23,444 bases of DNA from JACOXT01 sp964372855 (GTDB lineage: Bacteria > Patescibacteriota > Microgenomatia > Levybacterales > UBA12049). Location: assembly GCA_964372855.1 (NCBI GenBank), contig CAYJRY010000013.1, positions 1 to 23,444 of the forward strand, in the 5' to 3' direction. The notes under the pieces are model-generated. The model saw nothing but the letters and a program-made list of their open reading frames with translations. It was not told the DNA's origin and made no database searches. Of this stretch, positions 15,180 through 22,094 are shown one piece after another. Within the stretch, counting starts at the first letter, position 1; the number at the start of each line of letters is the position of its first letter. The position numbers were made by a program, and so were the translations under genes.

Positions 15180-15430
15180 AAAGGGCGCTATCTGAAAAAA
15201 GGTAGAAAGAAGTTCAGGCTTCCCCCCATCGGCTTTATGTGGAAGGAGAGATTATTCTTCAGCCTTGTAGCGGTGGGTTTTAACGTAAGGAGCTCTTGTT
15301 TTCTCAACTTGTCCTAAGTTATTTCCTTACAAAATCAATCTTGCTTTTCTGAGGGGTGGAAGCTTTATTTTGAAGCTGAATGGTAGAAATTGTTGGGGTT
15401 TGTCCTGACCTTCCCACAACTTAACATTTT
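15180..15430 (-). ncRNA. Candidate structured RNA between kinase and membrane gene
   Basis: The 372-nt gap has no credible gene. It contains several inverted repeats: CTGAA/TTCAG (about 15190-15220), CTTCC/GGAAG (about 15220-15246), and GTAAGGA (15285-15291) with TCCTTAC (15324-15330), a 7-bp stem enclosing AACTT-GTCCT-AAGTT (15306-15320). A perfect extended -10 on the minus strand (15434-15442) would start a transcript at 15427 running through all of this towards the kinase gene. I could not match it to RNase P RNA, tmRNA, SRP RNA or 6S RNA. It may instead be a long leader or unrelated inverted repeats. Confidence 0.35.
15363..15430. repeat. Intergenic element, copy A (after membrane protein)
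   Basis: Partner of the element at 12644-12706: same orientation, identical CTTTATTTTGAAGCT, and conserved AAATTGT and GTCCTGAC blocks. It begins 35 nt past the stop of the minus-strand membrane protein gene and ends just at the predicted start point of the 15434 promoter. On the minus strand a 20-codon frame opens exactly at that start point (ATG 15427 to TAA 15365). It is not conserved in copy B, so I do not call it a gene. Confidence 0.6.
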
Positions 15431-15433
15431 TCG

Positions 15434-15442
15434 ATTATACCA
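15434..15442 (-). promoter_or_regulatory. Perfect extended -10 in intergenic region
   Basis: TGGTATAAT on the minus strand, with no clear -35. The predicted start at 15427 is 334 nt from the kinase ATG, which has its own promoter. It may therefore drive a separate small RNA or a long alternative leader. Confidence 0.45.
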
Positions 15443-15465
15443 TGCAATGTTACTAACAAATTCTC

Positions 15466-17016
15466 TTATTTCCGTGTTGCTTTACGAGAAGAGTTCAGAA
15501 TGGGCGTAACTCTTTCTTGCTGGATTAAATACCAGAATATAGCGTTGATTCCTATTAGCACAACCCATCCGAATAGTTCTCGATTCTCACGTTCTCTTGT
15601 AGGAAGAGTTATAGAGTCTATATTCGACCACATGACATGCACATAGCCATTCGGAATATCTCGAAGAGTCTTATCCTCTGCATCAACCTCTAGAGCAATT
15701 CCTTTTAACGGTTCTTTAGTCATCACCATAACATGAGCAGGAGCCATTTTTGCAATAACTTGCCCATCCCTTTCAACTTGTGCATATCCCCAGAGAGCAA
15801 TTTCTGGTTTTACTTCAGGTACTTTGTCCGTTCCAATACCAGTTTTTCCATGCATTGAGTGGTTTAAGGCAACACCCATCCACGTTGCGTATCTTCCTAA
15901 TGGATGTCGCTGCATTGCCTTGTCGATAGTTACTTTGTAAGAAGAATCACCTGATTGGAAATTCGCTACCACGTTCATCTCATCAATATTTTGAATATGA
16001 GACCATCTGTTACCAACGTCTACGGCTGAAATTGCAATTGAGCCTTCCATGTCTTGCGTGTTGTTAAGGTTATATGGATCAGAACCAACAACCATTTTTC
16101 CTGTTTCTGTAGTTCTTGCCGATACAGCCATCCTTCCACCAATAGGATTAAGATCAGCAGCAAATGTACTTTGAGGGAACAGTAAAGAAACTGTAAGTAA
16201 TATAAACACAATACTTTTAACAAAATGTCTCATTGAAAGTGAGATAGCCTTAGAAAGCAACCACAAGCTAACAAAAATTGAAATAAAAGCTCCTGGGAAT
16301 GATTTGAGCCAGAGTTCATTGTAGCCAAGATACTTGGGAAGTTCAGTGGGTAATCCTACAGGACCAAGATACATGCTGTATGTTGTCCAAACAAGGCTTA
16401 ATAAAAGTGCTGCTGCGAATATACCTTTTGTATCAAATCCAACGAATGTACTCCAGGCAACTAAGAATACAAATGCGATAAGTAAGTGTTGTAAAAAAAA
16501 TGTCCATCCTGGAAAACTTTGAAGAAGTATTCCTTGCGTTATAACTCCATCAACTACTAATACTGCTACAGCCGCTACAAAAGCCAATAAAACGTTTGAT
16601 ACTACATTGACAATCTCTATTTGCAATCTTCTTTGACTACGAAGCCAAACCCAAAATGAGATTTGATAGCCACTGAGAATGGCTAAATAATGGACAAAAA
16701 ATCCTGGAAGCCACAAATCTCTTTGCTCTAGCCACCATGGTTCTTGCGGAAGCCCAATTGGAGCAAGCCATTGATAGTATATTTCTAATACCAAAGTGTG
16801 TACAGCAGTAGTTATAAGACCTGGTACAATACCTATGCCTAAGAATCCTGTGCCAATTGTAAAAATGGTAATAATAAGGAATGTCTTTGTGATCCAATAT
16901 GTCCAATACGGATCATTCTCCCACCACAAACCATGAGCAATTGCCGCATCCATAAAGATGGCAGCAAACCCAACGAGTATTCCAAACTTAACTGTATCTC
17001 GCAACGATAGCCTCAT
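15466..17016 (-). CDS. Membrane protein, duplicated halves, exported C-terminal domain
   Basis: 516 aa, family not recognised. Residues 1-260 hold about eight hydrophobic segments in two related halves: WLAPIGLPQEPWW..DLWLPGFF (84-107) matches YLGPVGLPTELPKY..ELWLKSFPGAF (216-244). Residues 265-288 look like a second signal peptide (hydrophobic run, then STFAAD, a signal-peptidase-like site). A domain of about 190 residues follows, then a final membrane segment near 481-498 and a basic tail. The C-terminal domain is rich in His and Met (NHSMHGKTGIG 385-395; APAHVMVM 426-432; GYVHVMW 458-463), which might suit a metal site; this is speculation. It looks like a fusion of a polytopic protein with a formerly separate exported protein. 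It starts 1 nt after the small HTH gene. Confidence 0.85.
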   Translation of the reverse strand: MRLSLRDTVKFGILVGFAAIFMDAAIAHGLWWENDPYWTYWITKTFLIITIFTIGTGFLGIGIVPGLITTAVHTLVLEIYYQWLAPIGLPQEPWWLEQRDLWLPGFFVHYLAILSGYQISFWVWLRSQRRLQIEIVNVVSNVLLAFVAAVAVLVVDGVITQGILLQSFPGWTFFLQHLLIAFVFLVAWSTFVGFDTKGIFAAALLLSLVWTTYSMYLGPVGLPTELPKYLGYNELWLKSFPGAFISIFVSLWLLSKAISLSMRHFVKSIVFILLTVSLLFPQSTFAADLNPIGGRMAVSARTTETGKMVVGSDPYNLNNTQDMEGSIAISAVDVGNRWSHIQNIDEMNVVANFQSGDSSYKVTIDKAMQRHPLGRYATWMGVALNHSMHGKTGIGTDKVPEVKPEIALWGYAQVERDGQVIAKMAPAHVMVMTKEPLKGIALEVDAEDKTLRDIPNGYVHVMWSNIDSITLPTRERENRELFGWVVLIGINAIFWYLIQQERVTPILNSSRKATRK

Positions 17017-17017
17017 A

Positions 17018-17197
17018 TTATGGTTTCTTTATCATCTTCAGTAAATCATCTTTGGTAAATCTCCAGTCTCCTCTTGGTCCAACTTTCATACCTCTTAGTG
17101 TCTTCTTTTGTGCCCATTTTCGTATTGTCTTAGGGCTAACATGTAAAAATATTGCTGCTTGTTGGACTGTAAAAAGGTCTTTATTGTTATAAGCCAT
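17018..17197 (-). CDS. Small MerR/excisionase-like HTH protein, 59 aa
   Basis: A 59-aa DNA-binding protein with FTVQQAAIFLHVSPKTIRKWA (residues 9-29, helix-turn-helix) and the wing-like KVGPRGDWRFTKDDLLKM. The same layout opens the nearby histidine kinase (KVGIRGDWRFTESDLEKM), so the two are close relatives and may bind similar sites. Start ATG 17197 has AGGG 7 nt upstream as a ribosome-binding site. The stop is 1 nt before the membrane protein's ATG, a tight two-gene operon. Excisionase itself is a possible function, but no integrase or attachment site is present, so a local regulator is more likely. Confidence 0.85.
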   Translation of the reverse strand: MAYNNKDLFTVQQAAIFLHVSPKTIRKWAQKKTLRGMKVGPRGDWRFTKDDLLKMIKKP

Positions 17198-17216
17198 ATC
17201 ATAACCCTAACCTACA

Positions 17217-17235
17217 CTATCTATCTTTAACTATC
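17217..17235. promoter_or_regulatory. CTATC direct repeats upstream of HTH gene
   Basis: Three CTATC pentamers (17217, 17221, 17231), read as GATAG on the coding strand, lie 20-40 nt upstream of the HTH gene. One GATAG also occurs within the -10 region of the kinase promoter (15115-15119). This is a candidate operator for the paired HTH proteins, but short motifs like this recur by chance. Confidence 0.25.
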
Positions 17236-17285
17236 CATGAAATAATTTAAAGTTTGATAAAAAATATGTATGAATTCGATAAGCT

Positions 17286-17459
17286 TTATAGAACTTCTAA
17301 GGCTTGCGGAGATCGAGAAGTAACTACTCTACCTCTTTTGTAGCGTTGGAGAATTATTTTTGCTTTTCTAGGATTTGGAGCAATGATACTGAAGCGAAAT
17401 TCTAAGGATGGAACAGCGATCAGTCTATTCCTACGCTCAGCATAGATCTTGATATCCAT
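17286..17459 (-). CDS. Possible 57-aa basic protein
   Basis: A 57-codon frame from ATG 17459 to TAA 17286 with protein-like composition: alternating hydrophobic and basic residues, PSLEFRFSIIAPNPRKAK and LQRYKRGRVV, net strongly positive. Family not recognised; it might bind nucleic acid. Only a weak -10-like TACATC precedes it and no Shine-Dalgarno site is evident. It fills most of an otherwise empty 330-nt gap and points towards the HTH gene, 89 nt away. Confidence 0.45.
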   Translation of the reverse strand: MDIKIYAERRNRLIAVPSLEFRFSIIAPNPRKAKIILQRYKRGRVVTSRSPQALEVL

Positions 17460-17502
17460 TCATAGATGTAGTTAAAACAGTGAATACCGTAGTAATTTGA
17501 GG

Positions 17503-17508
17503 TATAAT
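17503..17508 (+). promoter_or_regulatory. -10 box of P-loop kinase gene
   Basis: TATAAT at 17503-17508, with a partial -35 (GTGAAT, 17480-17485) 17 nt upstream. The predicted start is A17515, the first base of an in-frame ATA codon 15 nt before the first ATG. Confidence 0.55.
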
Positions 17509-17514
17509 TGAGGC

Positions 17515-18015
17515 ATAAAAATTTTAATTATGGGACCATCTGGTTCTGGAAAATCATATCTTGCGAAAGAGTTTAAGAAAATGGGACTAAATGCTTTTGA
17601 TGCAGATGATCTTGATGGACTTCATGGGTGGTATAACTGGGAGAAAAAACGAGTTCCTTTTCCACACGAGGCTGATAAAGAGTTTTTGGATAACCATGAA
17701 TTTTTGTGGGATAGGAAATTTCTAGAGAATTTTCTTTCAGAACAACATGATGTTTTTTTGTTTGGTAATTCAGGAAAAATCTCAGAAATGGTTGACTTGT
17801 TTGACAAAGTGTATTTTCTAAAAGTTCCTGAAGAAATAATAATTAAGCGTCTTGACCATGAGAGCCGAGAAAATCCTATGGGGAAAACAGATGTCCAAAA
17901 ACAAGAAGCATTAAAATGGGCAAATGTAAATGAAGAAGAGGCAAGAAATTTTGGCGCTAAATTTATTAATGGTTCGCTGTTTGCAAAAGATATTAAGAGA
18001 TTAATTATTTGTTAA
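17515..18015 (+). CDS. P-loop NTPase, shikimate/nucleotide-kinase-like
   Basis: Small kinase-like protein with Walker A GPSGSGKS, a following acidic DADDLDGLHGW, a LFDKVYFLKVPEEIIIKRL strand-helix and a lid-like basic segment. The substrate is unknown. The first ATG (17530) would start the protein at MGPSGSGKS, omitting the beta-1 strand that normally precedes Walker A. Reading upstream in frame gives I-K-I-L-I before that Met, exactly such a strand, beginning with ATA at 17515, which is also the predicted transcript start. I therefore favour a 166-aa product from a non-standard AUA start; if wrong, the protein is 161 aa from 17530. The next gene starts 27 nt later. Confidence 0.75.
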   Translation: MKILIMGPSGSGKSYLAKEFKKMGLNAFDADDLDGLHGWYNWEKKRVPFPHEADKEFLDNHEFLWDRKFLENFLSEQHDVFLFGNSGKISEMVDLFDKVYFLKVPEEIIIKRLDHESRENPMGKTDVQKQEALKWANVNEEEARNFGAKFINGSLFAKDIKRLIIC

Positions 18016-18036
18016 AACTCCTTTCTATGCTATACT
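18009..18036 (+). promoter_or_regulatory. Promoter of gene at 18043, leaderless GTG
   Basis: TTGTTA (18009-18014), a 16-nt spacer and an extended -10 TGCTATACT (box at 18031-18036). The predicted start is G18043, the first base of the GTG codon. Confidence 0.6.
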
Positions 18037-18042
18037 AAATAT

Positions 18043-18663
18043 GTGTTATTAAAGATTTTAGTTGTAGTATTAGTTATTGTTGTAGGATTTATTGGAGTTA
18101 AATCCTTAATCAGAACCACCCCTTCATCATCCTCAAATCCAACACTTAATCAGCCCAGTCAGCAACAAGAAAACCAAATAACAAATCAACAAAACCCGTA
18201 TAATGCGTATGGATTCAAAACTCCTTTTTATGAAAATTCGGAGATAACTCTTCAGCACTATTGGCCAACTGAGGGTGGTTTTTCTGCTGAAGAAACAGAA
18301 ATCCTATTGTTCAATAAAAGTAACTCTCCAATTGAAGTTAAATCTTTCAACATAGACTATCAAGTCGAAGGAAAATCTTATCCTCAAAAAAGTGGTACTT
18401 GGGAAAAATTTCCATCTTTTGATAGTTGGGAAAGAATGGAATATCTAAACATAAGTCCTCAATATTATAAAGGGGAGAAATTGCTTTTGTCTCCTGGACA
18501 AAAAGGCAAACTTCACTGGCATATGCAGTTTGGAAGTCAGCCTTTGGATGGCAGACAAACAGTGGCAGTTAAATTAACTTTGATGAAAGACGGCCAAATC
18601 ATTAATATTGATGAGGTATTTAGCAGAGATTCCGGAACAGTATTTAGCAGTGAGGGGCATTAA
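18043..18663 (+). CDS. Membrane-anchored extracytoplasmic protein, unknown
   Basis: 206 aa from GTG. Residues 3-24 are a hydrophobic anchor, 28-55 a Ser/Gln/Asn-rich linker, and 57-200 an exported domain predicted to be beta-rich (PIEVKSFNIDYQVEG, KLLLSPGQKGKLHWHMQFGS, TVAVKLTLMKDG). The pattern of strands around a proline-glycine turn recalls immunoglobulin-like domains, without a family match. There is no lipobox. The convergent beta-propeller gene ends 10 nt beyond its stop. Confidence 0.8.
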   Translation: MLLKILVVVLVIVVGFIGVKSLIRTTPSSSSNPTLNQPSQQQENQITNQQNPYNAYGFKTPFYENSEITLQHYWPTEGGFSAEETEILLFNKSNSPIEVKSFNIDYQVEGKSYPQKSGTWEKFPSFDSWERMEYLNISPQYYKGEKLLLSPGQKGKLHWHMQFGSQPLDGRQTVAVKLTLMKDGQIINIDEVFSRDSGTVFSSEGH

Positions 18664-18673
18664 CTTATAAACT

Positions 18674-20113
18674 TTATTTTGGAAGTTTTTCTAAATTTAA
18701 AATATTCATCCATCTTTTTCCTCTATCTACAGATTTCCACACATTGCCTCTATCCCCACTCATATAAACTGTATTTGCATTTTTGGGATCCCATACAAAA
18801 TGACTAATTCTCACATTTGAACCACTTACCTCTGTTGGAGTCCCAATCTTTTCCCAACTTTTCCCGCCATTTTTGCTTTCTACCACTACTCTATTTTCAA
18901 CGGCAAAGCCTAAGAGGTGATTACCTTCTTTATCATGTGGGTTAAATCTTGGTACCCAAATATAATATGAAGTTTCAAAAAAAGTTTTGCCACCATCTAA
19001 CGAATAAAAACTTTTTTGTCTAGTCCTTTCAGGAGGATATTTAGGTCCAAATAAGAAAGACCTCACAATCATATGATTAAAGTTATTTAAAGATACATCC
19101 CCATCAAATATTGCTCCATAAGGAGTAGGAAATATATTAGCCAATTAAATCCAGTTTTTACCCCCATCAAACGACTCCAAAACTCCATGTTGCTTCTCCA
19201 AAAATACTTCAGTTATAGAATTTTCTCCATAGATATGATCATGGGATTGAGTAAAAAATAGAATATGATTAGAGTTACTTGGATTAATGAAAATTCTCGT
19301 TACTTGAAGATTAGGTAGCATTGGCAAATCCATCTCCGCCCAAGTTTTACCGCCATCTTCAGTCTTATAAACACTACTTTTTTTGTTTAAGCTCTCTTTT
19401 ATTGGAGCTTCACTAAAGGTTGGCAAATCAGGATTTACCGGATAATAAATCACATTGGGATTTTTAGGGTCAACACCTATAACTCCACTACTTGCGACAT
19501 TCATTTCCTTACCAATCATCTGTTTCCAATTATCTCCCCCATCAAAGCTTTCCCAAATACCTCCTGTTTCTCCATAAGGCCAGTCAATGTAGCCCGTTGA
19601 GATATCTGACGCTATTAAAAGCAACCTATTTGTGTTATTTGGATCAATGTAAATCCAGGACAAATCCGGAAAACAATATTCATTTTTATTTGTAAGGTAC
19701 GGATAGACTGTGATTCCTTTTATTTTTCTTTTCCAACTTGTACCCCCATCTTCTGACTTATAAACACCTTTTCCTTCGATGCCTACATAGATAATATTGG
19801 TATTTTGCGGATTAACATTTAAACTATTATAGGTATCGTTGGTATTTTCATGCGAACAATCTATGCCATTTTGTTTGAGGTAATTTTTGGAGGATTCCAA
19901 GGACGAAGAATATTGTTGAGATTGATGCTCTATTTGTCCAAACTGAGGCGGGTTAAACCCCCTATCCTTTGGACGCATCACAAACATTACACCAGCTAAG
20001 ATTACAACTGATATGATAACTCCGATGATTAACAAATAACCTTTATTTATACTAAAATTTATTGGAGTGGGTACTCGTTTTGAGTCCTGAGTTTGTGGAG
20101 CAGATCGTTCCAT
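18674..20113 (-). pseudogene. Asp-box beta-propeller protein, in-frame stop
   Basis: One reading frame from ATG 20113 to 18674, split by a single TAA at 19145-19147. The first part (322 aa) has an N-terminal membrane segment (about 27-46) and four BNR/Asp-box repeats: SEDGGTSWK, SFDGGDNWK, TEDGGKTWA and SFDGGKNWI. The second part (156 aa from a TTG right after the stop) continues in the same frame with three more: SLDGGKTFF, SKNGGKSWE and SVDRGKRWM. Asp-box repeats mark sortilin- or sialidase-like propellers outside the cell. The stop falls one residue after the fourth box, within the fold. It may be a nonsense mutation, a read error, or true readthrough. No enzyme active site was identified. 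Confidence 0.8.
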
Positions 20114-20119
20114 ACCTTC

Positions 20120-20128
20120 ACTATATCA
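20120..20128 (-). promoter_or_regulatory. Propeller gene promoter, leaderless
   Basis: Extended -10 TGATATAGT on the minus strand (box at 20120-20125). The predicted start is A20113, exactly the ATG. The adjacent GAAGG is only 1 nt from the ATG, too close to serve as a ribosome-binding site. Confidence 0.55.
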
Positions 20129-20183
20129 CTTTTTAAATGCAAGTGATAAACTAAAAACATGCGACCTAAAATAATTATTGGTG

Positions 20184-20216
20184 TCTAAAATCCCACCTGG
20201 TAGGTGGATTAGATAC
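20184..20216. repeat. Bulged hairpin after M23-like gene
   Basis: An inverted repeat of about 12 bp with bulges. Its core is CCACCT-GGT-AGGTGG, extended by TCTAA/TTAGA arms. No U-tract follows on the minus strand, so it is at best a weak terminator for the operon ending at 20336. It could also stabilise the mRNA 3' end. The remaining spacer (20129-20335) shows only a doubtful 32-codon frame. Confidence 0.5.
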
Positions 20217-20335
20217 GTCACCTAGGGATTTTGCAACATCCTCTGTGCATTTTTGTAGGCAAAGTTTTCTTGAACAATTTACTACTCCAACAACTGATTA
20301 GATTCTTGTTATCCATCTTCAATTTAGATTAGGTA

Positions 20336-21208
20336 CTATTTAAGATAAACCCACTGAGAAGCACTTTCTCCTGCTAAATCAAAGTCACACTCTGGCTTTA
20401 TTACTCCTCCTTGGCATCTACAAGGACTGATATCACGTTCCTTTTTAGGGATAATTATTAGGGATTCAGTAATACCCCTCATTTGATACTCTTTTAATAA
20501 CTCAGGACTTAAATAATATATAAATGAGTTATAAATGTGTTTAAAATCAACGGTTTTAGCATCCCCAGCCTCCATTTTTTGCATTAGTTGTTCTTTGGTG
20601 AAGGTTTCCCCAGTTTTTAAATCAGCAAATTTTCTTAAGGCAATATCAAAATAAGTGGCACCAGGATTATGATAGCCTAATAACTCTCCAGCTTTAACAT
20701 CTGAATTTTCTTTAAACTGGGGCAAAAGATCAATATGAAAGAAGGAAAAATAAAAACCTTCAGGCAGCTTGGGAGAAGTCAGTAGTACTTCCTGCCCCCT
20801 TCCTCCCCCTTCAATCACGCTGAAAGCAATTGTTCCATCAAAAGGTGCAAAGACCTTGACTGTTTTTGTTTTGCCAGAAAGAGATGAAACTGGATCTAAA
20901 TAGTGCTTCAAGGAACGGTTTGGCTCTTTTTCTCCATCAATGTTTTCTGCCACACTATCATGCCCCACACAACTTCTGAATTTAGAAATTCTTTTTATTT
21001 GGTTTAAATCTACTGGGTTATGGGTAATAAATTGTGTTGAATTCTCTACTTTTTTACTTTCAGCTTGAGGACTAGGTAATACTTTAGCAGCTGGTGGAAC
21101 AGTTTGAGTGAGGTTGTTTGAAACACTCTGTCTGGAATAAAAATATAATCCACCAACTGTCAATAAAATCAGAACAAAAATAGCGAAAATCGATTTTTTA
21201 TCCACCAT
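20336..21208 (-). CDS. Membrane-anchored M23-like (LysM/peptidase fold) protein
   Basis: 290 aa. Residues 6-26 form a signal anchor and about 30-65 a Pro/Ser/Gln-rich linker. The exported domain has FRSCVGHDSVA (His83, Asp84), EPNRSLKHY, VFAPFDGTIAF, GRGQEVLL, FSFFHIDLLPQF (His158, Asp160) and VKAGELLGY. This order of strands resembles M23 peptidases (duplicated hybrid motif). The final HxH motif of active M23 enzymes is absent; GATYFDIALR stands at that position. It is therefore probably a degenerate binding protein or an unusual member. A C-terminal CRCQGG..CDFD has three Cys. It starts 13 nt after a VOC gene. Confidence 0.6.
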   Translation of the reverse strand: MVDKKSIFAIFVLILLTVGGLYFYSRQSVSNNLTQTVPPAAKVLPSPQAESKKVENSTQFITHNPVDLNQIKRISKFRSCVGHDSVAENIDGEKEPNRSLKHYLDPVSSLSGKTKTVKVFAPFDGTIAFSVIEGGGRGQEVLLTSPKLPEGFYFSFFHIDLLPQFKENSDVKAGELLGYHNPGATYFDIALRKFADLKTGETFTKEQLMQKMEAGDAKTVDFKHIYNSFIYYLSPELLKEYQMRGITESLIIIPKKERDISPCRCQGGVIKPECDFDLAGESASQWVYLK

Positions 21209-21221
21209 AGGGATTTCCCAT

Positions 21222-21653
21222 TTACTTCTCTTTTGGATAACTGTAATTCACCATCCACAAAACGCCGAATTTATCTTTAAAACTACCGAAATAATCGCCC
21301 CACGGCTGATCAGCAATTGGCATCTCTACTTTTCCGCCAGCAGAAAGAGCTTTGAATATTCTGTCTGCTTCTTCTTTGCTATCTGGATGGATGGAAATAT
21401 AAGAATTGTTGCCAAAATTAACCTTAAATCCCATGCTTTCAGGTGCATCTGTTGCCATCAACATATCATTGCCAATTGGCAAACAAATATGCATAATTTT
21501 ATTTTCATCACCTTTTGGGATTTTTACACCTTTCATGGGAAAATCTTTGAAGCGAACGACCGAGCTAAACTCCCCGCCAAAAACAGATTTGTAAAAATTA
21601 AATGCTTCCTCAGTGTTGCCCGCAAAGTTAAGATATGTATTTATTTTTGTCAT
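21222..21653 (-). CDS. PhnB-like VOC-fold protein
   Basis: 143 aa, of the glyoxalase/bleomycin-resistance (VOC) superfamily, PhnB-like branch. Seen: NFAGNTEEAFNFYKSVFGGEF, KGDENKIMHICLPIGND, MATDAPES and the C-terminal PWGDYFGSFKDKFGVLWMVNY. The function of such proteins is mostly unknown. It has the best ribosome-binding site in the window: GGAGGTG at 21661-21667, 7 nt before the ATG. It is the third gene of a VOC-SRPBCC-VOC set. Confidence 0.9.
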   Translation of the reverse strand: MTKINTYLNFAGNTEEAFNFYKSVFGGEFSSVVRFKDFPMKGVKIPKGDENKIMHICLPIGNDMLMATDAPESMGFKVNFGNNSYISIHPDSKEEADRIFKALSAGGKVEMPIADQPWGDYFGSFKDKFGVLWMVNYSYPKEK

Positions 21654-21677
21654 TATGCTTCACCTCCTTAATTTTTC

Positions 21678-22094
21678 TTAATTGTTACTTTCAACATATT
21701 TCTTAAAATTATCAAGAATTGCTTGCCAGCCTTTTCTTTGCAACTCCTGCGGATTTTCTTTTTCGGGATCGAAGGTTTCTGTAATGCTCACTCCATCTGG
21801 TGTTTTCTCAAACGTCACCTTAACATGTCGGCCATCAGTCATATCGTATTCAATAAGCTTATGTTCTTTTACAGCGGTATAATTTCCCTCAAAATCAAAA
21901 CCTTCTTTACTGTCTTTGGATTGCATTCGTGTCTTGAATTTCCCACCCACTCGTACATCATTTTCAGAAGTTGGCGCCTCCCAATCATCTGATGCAAATG
22001 CCCAATCTTTAATATGTTCCGGCTTATTCCAGAATTCCCAAACTTTCTTTATTGGAGCTTTGACAGTAGTTTGTACGGTAATTGTGTTATTCAT
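21678..22094 (-). CDS. SRPBCC/AHSA1-type START-like protein
   Basis: 138 aa, of the Aha1-C/SRPBCC ligand-binding fold. Seen: TVKAPIKKVWEFWNKPEHIKDWAFASDDW near the N-terminus, VGGKFKTRM, VKVTFEKTPDGVSITETF and a terminal amphipathic helix GWQAILDNFKKYVES. Genes of this type often travel with PhnB-like VOC genes, as here. Its ATG lies within the last codons of the preceding gene (8-nt overlap), indicating translational coupling. The ligand is unknown. Confidence 0.92.
   Translation of the reverse strand: MNNTITVQTTVKAPIKKVWEFWNKPEHIKDWAFASDDWEAPTSENDVRVGGKFKTRMQSKDSKEGFDFEGNYTAVKEHKLIEYDMTDGRHVKVTFEKTPDGVSITETFDPEKENPQELQRKGWQAILDNFKKYVESNN

Noticed and set aside
15380..15420. GGTCAGGAC on the minus strand resembling the SRP RNA GGUCAGG core
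   Set aside because: The GGAAG tetraloop stem and purine-rich symmetric loop of SRP RNA are not present in the correct order.
15365..15427. Leaderless 20-codon frame after the extended -10
   Set aside because: The reading frame is not kept in the related copy at 12644-12706, and the peptide has no recognisable features.
17018..17197. Excisionase of an integrated element
   Set aside because: No integrase, attachment-site repeats or other mobile genes nearby. The gene is fused by context to the membrane protein and resembles the kinase N-terminus, so a local regulator is more likely.
20184..20216. Strong intrinsic terminator
   Set aside because: The stem has bulges and no U-tract follows on either strand.
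20218..20316. Minus-strand 32-codon frame with four Cys
   Set aside because: No promoter or ribosome-binding site in position, and the length is within chance for this composition.
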